Source: Patella vulgata
Taxonomy: Eukaryota > Mollusca > Gastropoda > Patellidae
Assembly: GCF_932274485.2 (NCBI RefSeq)
Contig: NC_065882.2
Span: 66,625,431-66,689,430 of the forward strand
Length of the DNA: 64,000 nucleotides
Direction: 5' to 3'
Shown: positions 50,301-57,915 of the stretch, one piece after another
How positions within the stretch are numbered: position 1 is the first letter of the stretch
Layout: each line of letters begins with the position of its first letter
The notes under the pieces: generated by a model
What the model saw: only the letters and a program-made list of their open reading frames with translations
The model's database searches: none
What the model was told of the DNA's origin: nothing
Translations under genes and position numbers: made by a program

Positions 50301-53300
50301 CCCCAACGTAAGTCCACCAACGAGATCACGCCAATCTGATTAAAACACAGATCCTATTTCGCTTCGTTTTTATAGTTCAAAATTTCGTTTTACTTGTCTT
50401 TACTACACTTGTGTAGGTCATCGAAAGTATAAAAAACGAAACGAAATATAGATCTGTATTTTAATTAGATTGAGATCACACAGCATTAATCAAAGCAGAC
50501 CACACAGCATTATTCAAAGCGGACCACACAGCATTCATCTAAGCAGACCACACAGCATTCATAAAAGCAGATCAAACAACTAGAATCAATAGGTCACCCA
50601 CTCGCATCAAAGGATATGACGCAACTAGCATCAAAAGAAATTACCCGACAGCCATCTGTCACCCAAAAAGATCACACAACTTAGGTCAACCAATTATACA
50701 ACTTAGGTCAACCAATTATAGAAATATCTAAGAAAAAACCAAACTTTCGAGAAATGATCATTTTCAGTGACGGCTGTGAGCTACCAAAACAGAAATGTGT
50801 CCCTTTCAAAGATGCTGTCAAAAAAGCCCGTGCTCGGAATATCGAAATCTTATCCAAAGATCCTGGAAAAAGGTCACACCCGAGCCATAGTCTGATAGCT
50901 GCATTGATATAATAAAGTCTTCCAGAAGTACATCTCCCTACTAGGTTAACCTTTTGTCTCACAAAGTTAATGATATTCATGTTCTGAAATACTCACCTGG
51001 TGTGCAGCCTACTGTATAAACTAACTTTCGATGATGATTTTGAAAACCTACCTCGAAGACGATCTTTAGTGTCATCTGCTGTCACGAATATTCTCTCTTT
51101 GTACCAAGCCCCACTTCCAATCATTTACAACAATTAAAGCGTGTATGTAATACCTCAACATTATCACGCCTTTTATGCCAATCTTGCTCATAAATAATGG
51201 GAGCTACGGAGGCTAAGTGGGCAAGACTCTGGCTCGCTAGCGTGGAGGCCGCGTGTTCGATCTCTGCATTGACCGAGAAAGATCATTGGGATTTACCGAA
51301 GTGGTTCCCTTTTGTCAATGGTGCAGAACAGAGGGCCTGACAATCACAGCTGTCTAGTCGTTACGGATGGGACGAAAATCCGAGGTCCCGTGTAAACATT
51401 GACGTTCACGTAAAACATCCCTTGGCAGTTGAAATTCGATATAAGAGTAGTCCATAGTGCCGCTGCCCGGTCGGAGCAGAACGGTAGGACTTTAAACCCC
51501 ATTTCACTGCTCATGAGTAAAAACAGTTTGCAAAGTGTTAATACATGGTGTGTTGGACTGGCAGATAATACTTGACCTTTTTTATTATTAATAAATAAGA
51601 TCACATAAGATCGCCGTTGTCTGAACAACCTGCACAAATTTCAATAATAATTCCAATTCTTACCTTATTTATTGTCCTGTCAATGCGTACCACCCCATGC
51701 ATAGCCCCCCACACTTTAAGTTCCTATTCTTATCTTATTTACTGTCCTTTCAATGCTTACCATCCCATGCATAACCTCCTACCCTTTAAGTTCAGTTCCT
51801 ACCAGCCGTTACTTACAATGTAATATACTAGAATCTTTCAATATTATCTTCCCACATTTACCTTCCTTCTCTCAAGTACGAATTTTCTATGAATCCAGAG
51901 TTTGAAAATTGTAGACATAAAGCTGAATTTAATGGACAAACGTTGCAGCTTTATTTTGAAAATAAAATCCGCGTTGTTAGGAAATGCAGTTTTATTTTGA
52001 AACAATCCACGAACTCCCCAGTGTGCAAAGCAAAAAGCCGTACAATATGGACTATCTATTCATTCGATGGTACACTTAGCACGAACCACCTTAATTTGAT
52101 TTTACTGGGGACGCGGAATAGATGGAACGAAGACATAAATATATAACGTGTCTCATTTATGTAAAAGGATAACACTTGGCAATTTTGCGTTTTCTGCGTT
52201 CCGGATATTGCTAACACTGCTACCTGCATTACTAAGCTGAAAGGCTTTTTCGCTCGTATTCGTTTCTAAATTCTATCAGTGTTATAAATCTAAAATATTG
52301 TATGAAAAATAAAGGGTCCCTCCCTCCTGAAAAATTAGGATTGTCAACATACGAGGTTTTAGAATCACGATATGATATGTCAATGCATCTTCAGATGTGT
52401 AGTCAATCCCCTCTCTGGGTTCAGTCAACTATGAAATTACAGAGAAACCAGGAATGTACAGTTAGGTATGGATTCACATTTCGCATATCCTCTTAGATCT
52501 CAGATAAAAACTCCACTGTGTAGGTATTACATGCATGACTACTTCGATTTTAAAATCAATTTTAATATATATCTTACGTTTAATAGCATGACAAGTATCT
52601 CCTGTATAACCTTCTATACATCCAACTAAACCACAACTTCCTCTGGTTATCTCACATGATGCATTCTGAGCACAATTTCCACAGGTTCTGTTACAATTCT
52701 CACTATAAAATCCCCAAGTACAATCTGAAATAATTTACACCCTGTATACATACATGTAGGCTATACTATACGAATGGGTAAAGATGTTATATCACCTTTC
52801 CTGAATGTCACGATTCTTACATTTTATAACTATTTATGAAATAGGTGATTTGAATCGATGACGTTCTCTAGAAGTTTTGGAATATCTGCACCGAAGATAT
52901 AGATCTTCAAAAGGAGGACATTTGGTGTGGATTTATATAGAAATATTTGTACTTGACTACTCATCCCTTGTTAAATGGATGTCATAATACATATGCTTAC
53001 TTTAAAGAATAGTTTCAGGTACTAGACAAACTCGAATCAAGAGCCCCCAAGCTTTACATGTGTTTTAAACATACTGTAAAATGAAATGTAGAAGTGGATA
53101 TTGTCTTAATCCCCGTCCCCTCCACCCCACCCCACCCCCAGCCCAGCCACTTTGACGTTTATGGAACTATATATTACGTTTACTTTCTAAATAGCCCAAA
53201 TAGACATCTTGAAAACAGTATCGGTTGCACAATTATTTTTCGAATTAAACCCCGCGTATCTTGGTTATATTTATGAAAGAGTAAATACTAATTGGAGGTA

Positions 53301-56300
53301 TACATATCTTACTTTTGGAGCAGTCCATTCCCATTTTACCCTCCACACAGCCACCGGAACAGTCACCGTTTTCTTGATAACAGGAACCGTGTTTACAGTT
53401 CAAACTACACGTGTAATTACATGCTGTTCCATAATATTTTCCATATATACATTGAGAACAGTTGTTGATATCATCTTGATTACAAATAGTACAGTTATCT
53501 TTACAATCTTTATCACAGGTATCTCCACTGTACCCTTTAATACATAAACTACATTTACCATTAGTTCTATCACATCTACCATCACATGTTTTACTACAGT
53601 TCTTATCACATCTATCACCATATCTTCCTACAATACATTCAGTACATATACCTTTACTCCTACTACAGTTGCCATCACATGTTGTACTACAATTCCAATC
53701 ACAGCCATCGCCATATCTTCCCACAATACATTCAGTACATCTACCATCTCTATTACATGTTTCTCGAGTCCCGTCTGTAATTGGTAGACATTCAGCACCA
53801 CATGTAGAATTACAATATAGACCAACTGTATTAGGTTTACAGCCACCACATTTACCCTCGTCCCTGGTACAAGTTTCACTACAGTTAACAGGACATGGTT
53901 TATTACAATCATCTCCAAATATTCCTGATATACATTCTATACATCTACCTGTTGATTTATTACATTCTTCAGTACAATTACTAGAACATCTAGTTTTACA
54001 GTTAGTACCATGGTAACCTTGTATACAGCTAGAACATTTGTTACCAGAAAATTCAGATTCACAGGTACAATATCCATTATCTTTATTGCAGATGTTGTTC
54101 TGACACCCACTACTACAGATATCTTGACAGTTGGTACCATATCTACCTTGTATACATGATTCGCATTTATTACCAGAAAAGTTAGTTTTACACGTACAAT
54201 GACCATTGTCTTTAGTACAGATGTTGTTCTGACATCCACTACTACAGTTAAGACCACATCCCGAGCCATATCTACCTTGTATACATGAATCACATTTATT
54301 ACCAAAAAAGTTAGTTTTACAACTACAATGACCATTGTCTCTAGTACAGATGTTGTCCTGACACCCACTACTACAGTAAAGATCACAGTTGGTACCATAT
54401 CTACCTTGTATACATGAATCGCATTTATTACCAGAAAAGTTAGTTTTACACGTACAATGACCATTATCTTTAGTACAGATGTTGTTCTGACATCCACTAC
54501 TACAGTAAAGACCACAGTCCGTGTCATATCTGCCTTGTATACATGCATCGCATTTATTACCAGCAAAGTAAATTTTACACGTACAATTACCATTGTCTTT
54601 AGTACAGATGTTGTTCTGACATCCACTACTACAGTAAAGACCACATCCCGTGCCATATCTACCCTGTGTACACGAATCACATTTATTTCCAGAAAAGTTA
54701 GTTTTACACGTACAATTACCATTGTCTTTAGTACAGATGTTGTTCTGACATCCACTACTACAGTAAAGACCACATCCCGTGCCATATCTACCTTGTGTAC
54801 ACGAATCACATTTATTTCCAGAAAAGTTAGTTTTACACGTACAATGACCATTGTCTTTAATACAGTTGTTGTTCTGACATCCACTACTACAATTAAGACC
54901 ACATCCCGTGCCATATCTACCTTGTGTACACGAATCACATTTATTTCCTAAAAAGTTAGTTTTACACGTACAATGACCATTGTCTTTAATACAGTTGTTG
55001 TTCTGACATCCACTACTACAGTTAAGACCACATCCCGAGCCATATCTACCTTGTGTACATGAATCGCATTTATTACCAGAAAAGTTAGTTTTACACGTAC
55101 AATGACCATTATCTTTAGTACAGATGTTGTTCTGACATCCACTACTACAGTAAAGACCACAGTCCGTGTCATATCTGCCTTGTATACATGCATCGCATTT
55201 ATTACCAGCAAAGTAAATTTTACACGTACAATTACCATTGTCTTTAGTACAGATGTTGTTCTGACATCCACTACTACAGTAAAGACCACATCCCGTGCCA
55301 TATCTACCTTGTGTACACGAATCACATTTATTTCCAGAAAAGTTAGTTTTACACGTACAATTACCATTGTCTTTAGTACAGATGTTGTTCTGACATCCAC
55401 TACTACAGTAAAGACCACATCCCGTGCCATATCTACCTTGTGTACACGAATCACATTTATTTCCAGAAAAGTTAGTTTTACACGTACAATGACCATTGTC
55501 TTTAATACAGTTGTTGTTCTGACATCCACTACTACAATTAAGACCACATCCCGTGCCATATCTACCTTGTGTACACGAATCACATTTATTTCCTAAAAAG
55601 TTAGTTTTACACGTACAATGACCATTGTCTTTAATACAGTTGTTGTTCTGACATCCACTACTACAGTTAAGACCACATCCCGAGCCATATCTACCTTGTG
55701 TACAGGAATCACATTTATTACCAGAAAAGTTAGTTTTACACGTACAATGACCATTATCTTTAGTACAGATGTTGTTCTGACATCCACTACTACAGTAAAG
55801 ACCACAGTCCGTGTCATATCTGCCTTGTATACATGCATCGCATTTATTACCAGCAAAGTAAATTTTACACGTACAATTACCATTGTCTTTAGTACAGATG
55901 TTGTTCTGACATCCACTACTACAGTAAAGACCACAGTCCGTGTCATATCTGCCTTGTATACATGCATCGCATTTATTACCAGCAAAGTAAATTTTACACG
56001 TACAATTACCATTGTCTTTAGTACAGATGTTATTCTGACATCCACTACTACAGTAAAGATCACAGTTGGCACCATATCTACCACCAATACAATCATTACA
56101 AACACCTGTTTTACTACAACCACCAAAACACTGTTGACTACATGATTTATCACATTTATCTCCATACCATCCTACTTTACAACCATTATTACAAAAACCA
56201 TCCCCCTGTCCACATCCTCCATTGCTACAGTTATTAGAACATTGTTGTTGACATGAGTTACCCCAATAACCATCAATACATCCACCATTACAAATACCAG

Positions 56301-57796
56301 ATGTTGAATTACATAATCTATCTTTACAGTTGACGTCACACTGATTCTTACAGTCTACACCATAATACTGGTCTGGACAAACACCTGAAACATAACATAA
56401 ATTCATCTCTGTTTAGATACATGTATATAGAAATTGATACAGACTGCACCATAATATTATTTTTTCTGAGAATACTCAAATAAATGATAATAAAGGTAAC
56501 ATGCTTACATCGTATTAGTTAGGGTAAGCAGAGATACGCAATTTGATTGGTTGATGCTTTGGGACACGATAACTTTAGTTCCAATTAAGTGAGAGTGATG
56601 AAACTTGGTGTATAGTTTCATTACATCATTACCTTGACTAAGTTCGATAATGAGCATTTTCTGCCCGGGGTAAGCAGAGCGATACGCAAATTGATTGGCG
56701 GAGACTTTGGGACACAATAACTCTCCTTCTAATTGAGCCAGAATGTTCAAACTTGGAGTAGTTGTTATTAGGTCAATGCCTTCATGGAGTTCGAAGATGA
56801 GCATAAGGTATGCAGAGATAAGCAATAAGATTGGTTGATGCTTTGGGACACGATAGCTTTAGTTCTAATTAAGCGAGAGTGAGGACACTTGGTGTATAGT
56901 TTTATTACATCAATACCTTGACTAAGTTCGATAATAATCATTTCCGATTTTGATTAGTCAGTGTAGTGGCTTCTAGTATGTTAATTGGACAATGGGGTCA
57001 CGTGAGAGTATTTGGTTGCCTAAGGGTAAATGTCATTGGCTTATCTTGTTATTACGTGACAAAACACAGCTGTTTATTTAGATCAGTTGATTGACAGGTG
57101 TCAGAGTTATTGTTTAGTATAACTAGCATAACTTCTAATCTAAACGGGATTTTCATATCAACTTACTATTATTACCAATTTGAAACAAAATTAAAGATCT
57201 CAACTGAAATTCAAGGATATTTTCCTATTTCCGCGAAATTCAAGGATATTCAAGACCTTGAAAATGAAATTTTAAATTTAAGGATATTCAAGGATTTTCA
57301 AGGACCGCGGGAACCCTGTCATTACTAAAGTCGATACGATAAAAAACATAATCTCGATCATCCATTTCATGTTTAAATCATAAATGAAAGTTGAGCAGCA
57401 AATGCGATCCTAATCCAGTAAATATCACAGGCTAGCGTTGATATCGAGAGTTGATTATGGTCTGGATAGGTTAATTAATGTCTAATTAATAATTTAGATA
57501 ACATTTCAGGTCTAAAGAAAGACCTGCAATAGGCAGATTTATCTCTTGCATAATGTATGTTTAAAGGACAAATATGCATGAGTCTTAATGGGGCGTTCCT
57601 AAATATGCATATATCCAAATCTTGAGCCGAATAGTAGTATCGTGTATTCGTATAAGTAAGTATTGAACTAATTTAAAACACGTTCCATATACGACAAGGC
57701 AAGACTTAAGTTATGAATATTAGATTAAAACATACCTTCTATCTGAATCACTTGAAATATTAAAATAAAAACACCTAGACTACACCATGACGCCAT
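29279..57796 (-). CDS. Receptor-type protein tyrosine phosphatase with MEGF-like ectodomain (gene span)
   Basis: Twenty exons join with matched phases from ATG 57796 to stop 29279: 57736-57796, 53313-56384, 52578-52724, 46917-47013, 46580-46677, 45738-45985, 43381-43468, 42688-42764, 40643-40738, 40208-40330, 39811-39962, 39078-39213, 38313-38462, 37594-37693, 35838-35911, 35079-35213, 34470-34598, 31623-31756, 29969-30104, 29279-29353 (5328 nt, 1775 residues). Order: leader (1-21), EGF and laminin-EGF-like repeats (about 21-1093), transmembrane helix (about 1101-1124), YxN-rich juxtamembrane region (1125-1241), D1 (about 1242-1500), D2 (about 1530-1770). It should be a plasma-membrane phosphotyrosine phosphatase whose EGF array meets an unknown ligand. 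About 15 residues of D1 (QGP motif) are missing from my model. An alternative EGF exon at 49029-49175 also fits in phase. Receptors of this build are known in lophotrochozoans; the family name beyond that is inference. Confidence 0.9.
29969..30104 (-). CDS. Receptor phosphatase exon 19: D2 pseudo-signature exon
   Basis: Continues the VHC of exon 18 as [11 protein letters not shown], then [19 protein letters not shown] and [12 protein letters not shown]. This is the D2 counterpart of CX5R, but the invariant Arg is Lys (C-RNGVN-K), as in inactive D2 domains. Flanked by TTTTTAG and GTAAGT. Residues 1706-1751. Confidence 0.92.
30300..30378. repeat. 36-bp tandem repeat in intron 18
   Basis: ctcaaaataagtgcagtcac followed by tgc(a/c)gtcggt is repeated about 2.3 times. 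A related single unit is near 37442-37470. Confidence 0.8.
30628..31066. repeat. ~220-bp tandem duplication in intron 18
   Basis: Two adjacent units each run from tataaatcaaggaaacctat to ttgtcccgatt(t/a)tccgtat, containing a C-run and a (GT)n run that differ in length between units. Otherwise near-identical, so recent. Confidence 0.92.
31180..31445. mobile_element. Diverged SINE-A-like fragment
   Basis: Carries weak traces of the SINE-A central domain (gtctctagtcgttcggttgt) and the end motif tcttcattagccaagttggt. No clear termini. At 31440-31560 a tail-like motif cactggtttattaacatgca follows. Confidence 0.5.
31623..31756 (-). CDS. Receptor phosphatase exon 18: D2 with lost WPD loop
   Basis: Acceptor AACACAG, then [41 protein letters not shown] and a phase-2 donor GTAAGT. 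The position of the WPD loop reads [10 protein letters not shown] with no Trp-Pro-Asp, so the general acid is missing. The Cys of the VHC is kept. Residues 1662-1706. Confidence 0.9.
31951..31987. repeat. (ATA)n microsatellite
   Basis: About 37 bp of ataata repeats with one interruption, in intron 17. Confidence 0.9.
32530..32740 (+). mobile_element. SINE-A fragment, diverged
   Basis: Contains gacagtatctagtctttcgg, attggacgaaaacagaggtc, gtgcacttaaaaggtc and gacgttaaacaacatttcat. The tRNA head is missing. Confidence 0.65.
32741..33635. other. Intron 17 sequence, nothing recognised
   Basis: No exon of D2 is missing here and no known repeat was recognised. Open frames on the plus strand lack domain similarity. 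Confidence 0.45.
33636..33835 (+). mobile_element. SINE-A fragment, diverged (tail half)
   Basis: cctatgcgcgtcttcattat followed by cccagttgtagaaaagcaat and gttaaaccccacttcatttc marks the 3' half of a SINE-A in intron 17. Confidence 0.6.
34470..34598 (-). CDS. Receptor phosphatase exon 17: D2
   Basis: TTTAG then [20 protein letters not shown] and a donor GTAAGT. QYLP replaces the QYWP seen in active domains. Residues 1619-1661. Confidence 0.88.
35079..35213 (-). CDS. Receptor phosphatase exon 16: D2, TQTP motif
   Basis: TTTGTAG then [20 protein letters not shown] and [11 protein letters not shown], the D2 counterpart of the FIAxQGP...DFWRM motif. A downstream CAG acceptor 10 bp in would break the frame, so the upstream AG is used. 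Residues 1574-1618. Confidence 0.92.
35838..35911 (-). CDS. Receptor phosphatase exon 15: D2, YINA motif
   Basis: TTTTTAG then (Y)[20 protein letters not shown] and VYIP, with donor GTAAGT. It corresponds to the DxxRVxL...DYINAxYI segment. Residues 1549-1573. Confidence 0.92.
35912..37593. other. Intron 14, with a SINE-A head and another diverged fragment
   Basis: 36275-36345 resembles a SINE-A head (ggttccgggttcgatactgg, ggccaagaaagttc). 37195-37435 holds traces of SINE-A (tctagatgtgacgaaaaccg, attaaaccccatgtcatttc). The rest is AT-rich and unrecognised. Confidence 0.5.
37594..37693 (-). CDS. Receptor phosphatase exon 14: D1-D2 linker and D2 start
   Basis: TTGTAG then [20 protein letters not shown] and [13 protein letters not shown], phase-1 donor GTACGT. 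KNR is the D2 version of the pTyr-loop KNRY. Residues 1516-1549. Confidence 0.88.
38313..38462 (-). CDS. Receptor phosphatase exon 13: end of D1
   Basis: Starts [20 protein letters not shown] after QTD of exon 12, so the Q-loop (MVQTDDQY) is intact. Ends in a charged linker CELEEKFE. Flanks GTAG and GTAAGT. Residues 1466-1515. Confidence 0.93.
39078..39213 (-). CDS. Receptor phosphatase exon 12: D1 catalytic P-loop
   Basis: Completes Ser across the junction and reads [18 protein letters not shown], then [12 protein letters not shown]. With VHC of exon 11 it makes [10 protein letters not shown], the full active PTP signature (nucleophile Cys1419, Arg1425). Acceptor TTTTTCAG, donor GTAAGC. Residues 1420-1465. 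Confidence 0.97.
39470..39545 (+). mobile_element. SINE-A 3'-end fragment
   Basis: cgtcttcattagcccagctg, gcagaacattaggacgttaa and a (ttca)n tail in intron 11. Confidence 0.75.
39811..39962 (-). CDS. Receptor phosphatase exon 11: D1 WPD loop
   Basis: CTGTAG then [20 protein letters not shown] and [15 protein letters not shown], ending GPMVVHC with donor GTTAGT in phase 2. WPD (Trp1385-Pro-Asp1387) provides the general acid. Residues 1370-1419. Confidence 0.96.
40208..40330 (-). CDS. Receptor phosphatase exon 10: D1, YWP region
   Basis: CACAG then [20 protein letters not shown] and [20 protein letters not shown], donor GTAAGT. KCLKYWP matches the KCxQYWP motif. Residues 1329-1369. Confidence 0.93.
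40460..40600. repeat. ~54-bp tandem repeat in intron 9
   Basis: Three units of aatttattataaaataatta followed by aaataatctatttctaacaa, with small differences. Confidence 0.88.
40643..40738 (-). CDS. Receptor phosphatase exon 9: D1, FWRM-equivalent region
   Basis: ATATAG then [20 protein letters not shown] and [12 protein letters not shown], donor GTAAGT. It matches (V)xxFWRMxWExKTxxIVMLTNLxExG. A stop codon lies in frame immediately upstream, so the acceptor is fixed. The preceding GY...FIAxQGP piece of the family is not on this exon. Residues 1297-1328. Confidence 0.92.
40940..41660. repeat. Repeat-rich stretch of intron 8
   Basis: 40945-41000 resembles the start of the palindromic element at 44870. 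41275-41370 and 41540-41625 share cagacacactaggcgaaa and related gggcgaa-rich segments, in direct orientation. No exon with a QGP motif was found. Confidence 0.5.
41661..42687. other. Rest of intron 8, no exon found
   Basis: Contains a poly-A tract (41762-41780), a 28-bp tandem pair ttgtttatacagcgagagga near 42125 and 42150, a (tat)n run at 42287-42302, and a SINE-A tail fragment (42420-42485). Confidence 0.5.
42688..42764 (-). CDS. Receptor phosphatase exon 8: D1, YVNA motif
   Basis: TTTCAG then (F)[20 protein letters not shown] and ACYIT, donor GTAAGC. Corresponds to YDHSRVxL...DYINAxYI. Residues 1271-1296. Confidence 0.93.
43033..43127. mobile_element. Short palindromic element in intron 7
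   Basis: Arms ttatagcacggctttcataa plus gttaacaggtttaaa and tttaaacctgttaac plus gaatgaagcgtgttataa pair around a 17-bp loop. Confidence 0.8.
43381..43468 (-). CDS. Receptor phosphatase exon 7: D1 pTyr loop
   Basis: Reads [20 protein letters not shown] then KNRYRNICA, phase-1 donor GTAAGT. KNRY is the phosphotyrosine-recognition loop. The acceptor is ATTTACAAG, weaker than the others but the only one that keeps phase. Residues 1242-1270. Confidence 0.9.
43924..44292 (-). mobile_element. SINE-A, full length, in intron 6
   Basis: Minus-orientation copy with a 14-bp target duplication acgtttggataaat at 43910-43923 and 44293-44306. A and B boxes are at the right end (read from the minus strand). 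Confidence 0.93.
44926..45094. mobile_element. Long hairpin (foldback/MITE) in intron 6
   Basis: Arms of about 75-80 bp: aaaacaatcactggtttgta ... tctataagtgttctctta on the left and taagagaacacttatagaaa ... acaaaccagtgattgttttt on the right, with a loop of about 14 bp. Few mismatches, so young or recently copied. Confidence 0.9.
45521..45728 (+). mobile_element. SINE-B abutting the exon 6 donor site
   Basis: Carries gcgtggtttcgattccctgc (B box), tctccgggtcctccggtttc and ccatatgttagtcccaaaat, then stops at ggcctaatttgtgta without the (CT)n tail. Its end lies about 10 bp from the donor of exon 6 (45732-45737). Confidence 0.85.
45738..45985 (-). CDS. Receptor phosphatase exon 6: juxtamembrane region with YxN motifs
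   Basis: TTTACAG then [43 protein letters not shown], then the helical [20 protein letters not shown] before D1. Contains YVNE (Tyr1168), YVND (Tyr1190) and YQNI (Tyr1206), each fitting the Y-x-N consensus for Grb2-type SH2 domains, plus FVND at 1199 where Phe replaces Tyr. Donor GTAAAT. Residues 1159-1241. Confidence 0.92.
46205..46495. mobile_element. MITE-like repeat copy in intron 5
   Basis: Ends gatgcattagacatttattc and ccaaatctcacataatgtac, related to the element at 8355-8760. Confidence 0.45.
46580..46677 (-). CDS. Receptor phosphatase exon 5: cytoplasmic stop-transfer and first YxN
   Basis: TTGCAG then (R)[20 protein letters not shown] and [12 protein letters not shown], phase-1 donor GTAAAA. 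Basic KRNK follows the membrane helix and sets the orientation. YENF (Tyr1143) is the first YxN motif. Residues 1126-1158. Confidence 0.9.
46917..47013 (-). CDS. Receptor phosphatase exon 4: transmembrane helix
   Basis: TTTCAG then [20 protein letters not shown] and [13 protein letters not shown] Pro-rich stalk leads into a Val-rich helix of about 22 residues. Donor GTAAGA, phase 2. Residues 1094-1126. Confidence 0.94.
47014..47997. other. Intron, nothing recognised
   Basis: AT-rich sequence between the transmembrane exon and the minisatellite. No exon or repeat recognised. Confidence 0.5.
47998..48420. repeat. Degenerate ~30-bp minisatellite, block 1
   Basis: Repeats of variants of aaaggagatcacacaact and caaagagatcatccaacaac. 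48205-48420 is nearly identical to 49897-50110. The open frames here reflect repeat periodicity rather than a gene. Confidence 0.75.
49029..49175 (-). CDS. Alternative/duplicate EGF exon (3b)
   Basis: 147 nt, phase 1 at both ends, acceptor TTTCAG and donor GTAAGA intact. Encodes [20 protein letters not shown] through [11 protein letters not shown], about 90% like exon 3. The first Cys of exon 3 (NCTWGF) is Tyr here, which would leave an unpaired Cys. It could be included in addition to, or in place of, exon 3 without shifting frame. Confidence 0.65.
49688..49905 (-). pseudogene. Partial copy of the 3' end of the large EGF exon
   Basis: Reads [20 protein letters not shown] then [12 protein letters not shown] before a one-base insertion shifts the frame (after SCYHK), against [13 protein letters not shown] in the functional exon. 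A donor site follows. It is cut at 49905, so it lacks an acceptor and cannot be a regular exon. Confidence 0.85.
49897..50700. repeat. Degenerate ~30-bp minisatellite, block 2
   Basis: First part copies block 1 (catccaaagagatctaccga); the rest has units such as agcagaccacacagcattca (50500-50570) and gcatcaaaggatatgacgca. A hairpin element is inserted at 50323-50479. Confidence 0.75.
50323..50479. mobile_element. Foldback element inside the minisatellite
   Basis: Arms gatcacgccaatctgattaa ... cttcgtttttata and tataaaaaacgaaacgaaat ... taattagattgagatcac pair over about 50 bp. Confidence 0.85.
50701..51190. other. Intron, nothing recognised
   Basis: A 91-codon open frame on the minus strand (50708-50980) has no recognisable domain and splice context; left unnamed. 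Confidence 0.4.
51197..51507 (+). mobile_element. SINE-A copy in intron 3
   Basis: Head gaggctaagtgggcaagact with A and B boxes (gtgttcgatctctgcattga), ends in tttaaaccccatttcac. Short target duplication tgctcat at 51185 and 51508. A small deletion is present before the tail. Confidence 0.85.
52040..53480. repeat. Tandem duplicate of 48421-49905 (intact member)
   Basis: Includes exon 3, the intron after exon 2 and the last ~170 bp of exon 2. This is the intact copy. Confidence 0.9.
52578..52724 (-). CDS. Receptor phosphatase exon 3: EGF-like module
   Basis: TTTCAG then (N)[34 protein letters not shown] and [11 protein letters not shown], phase-1 donor GTAAGA. Eight cysteines in the MEGF arrangement; last extracellular module before the membrane. 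Residues 1045-1093. Confidence 0.93.
53313..56384 (-). CDS. Receptor phosphatase exon 2: large EGF-repeat exon
   Basis: One open exon of 3072 nt between acceptor ATGTTTCAG (56385-56393) and donor GTAAGA (53307-53312), phase 1 at both ends. Starts [20 protein letters not shown]. Three diverse modules, then 16 near-identical 43-residue repeats (54010-56073), then about seven more diverged EGF modules ending [14 protein letters not shown]. Each repeat has eight cysteines in the laminin-EGF/MEGF order. The extracellular ligand is unknown; MEGF and SREC relatives bind apoptotic cells or glycans. N-glycosylation sequons recur (NCTC, NCSS, NFSG). Confidence 0.95.
54010..56073 (-). repeat. 16 x 129-bp coding repeat with a 645-bp higher-order unit
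   Basis: The repeats follow CSSGCQNN(I/N)C(T/I)KDNG(N/H)CTC. Variants KIYFAG, KTNFSG and KTNFLG alternate in a fixed order, and five successive repeats (numbers 3-7) recur in the same order as numbers 8-12, 645 bp apart, almost identical. This points to a recent duplication of a five-repeat block. Confidence 0.93.
56515..56945. mobile_element. Tandem-core repeat element, ~3 units, in intron 1
   Basis: Units of the element at 19424-20290: tgggacacgataactttagt, aacttggtgtatagttt, taccttgactaagttcgata, gggtaagcagag. No ends of the element are obvious. Confidence 0.75.
56946..57735. other. Rest of intron 1
   Basis: 57160-57310 has short repeats of caaggatattcaagga type. 57370-57550 carries a part of the MITE-like repeat (see 8355). 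From 57580 the sequence is the leader module shared with the other copies. Confidence 0.5.
57736..57796 (-). CDS. Receptor phosphatase exon 1: leader
   Basis: ATG at 57796-57794, [20 protein letters not shown], phase-1 donor GTATG at 57731-57735; Gly is completed by exon 2 (GVCPDQ). Hydrophobic core LGVFILIF; cleavage probably just after IEG. Same length and phase as the other two leaders. Confidence 0.92.
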
Positions 57797-57915
57797 TTTA
57801 CCAGCTAGTTGTACGTCTATAGCCTTTACATTGCAACCAGGAAGAAAAAGTAATCATTATCTAAAAAAAGGTCATGTCAAGGCTGAATGACTGACGTACA
57901 ACAAAAAGGTGTTAC

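Noticed and set aside
49890-50700. CRISPR-like array
   Set aside because: Units are degenerate, have no constant repeat/unique spacer pattern, and the genome is eukaryotic.
53669-56145. Long open frames in other frames and on the plus strand over the EGF array
   Set aside because: They arise from the 129-bp periodicity of the EGF repeats; their peptides are Val/Thr-rich and cysteine-free.
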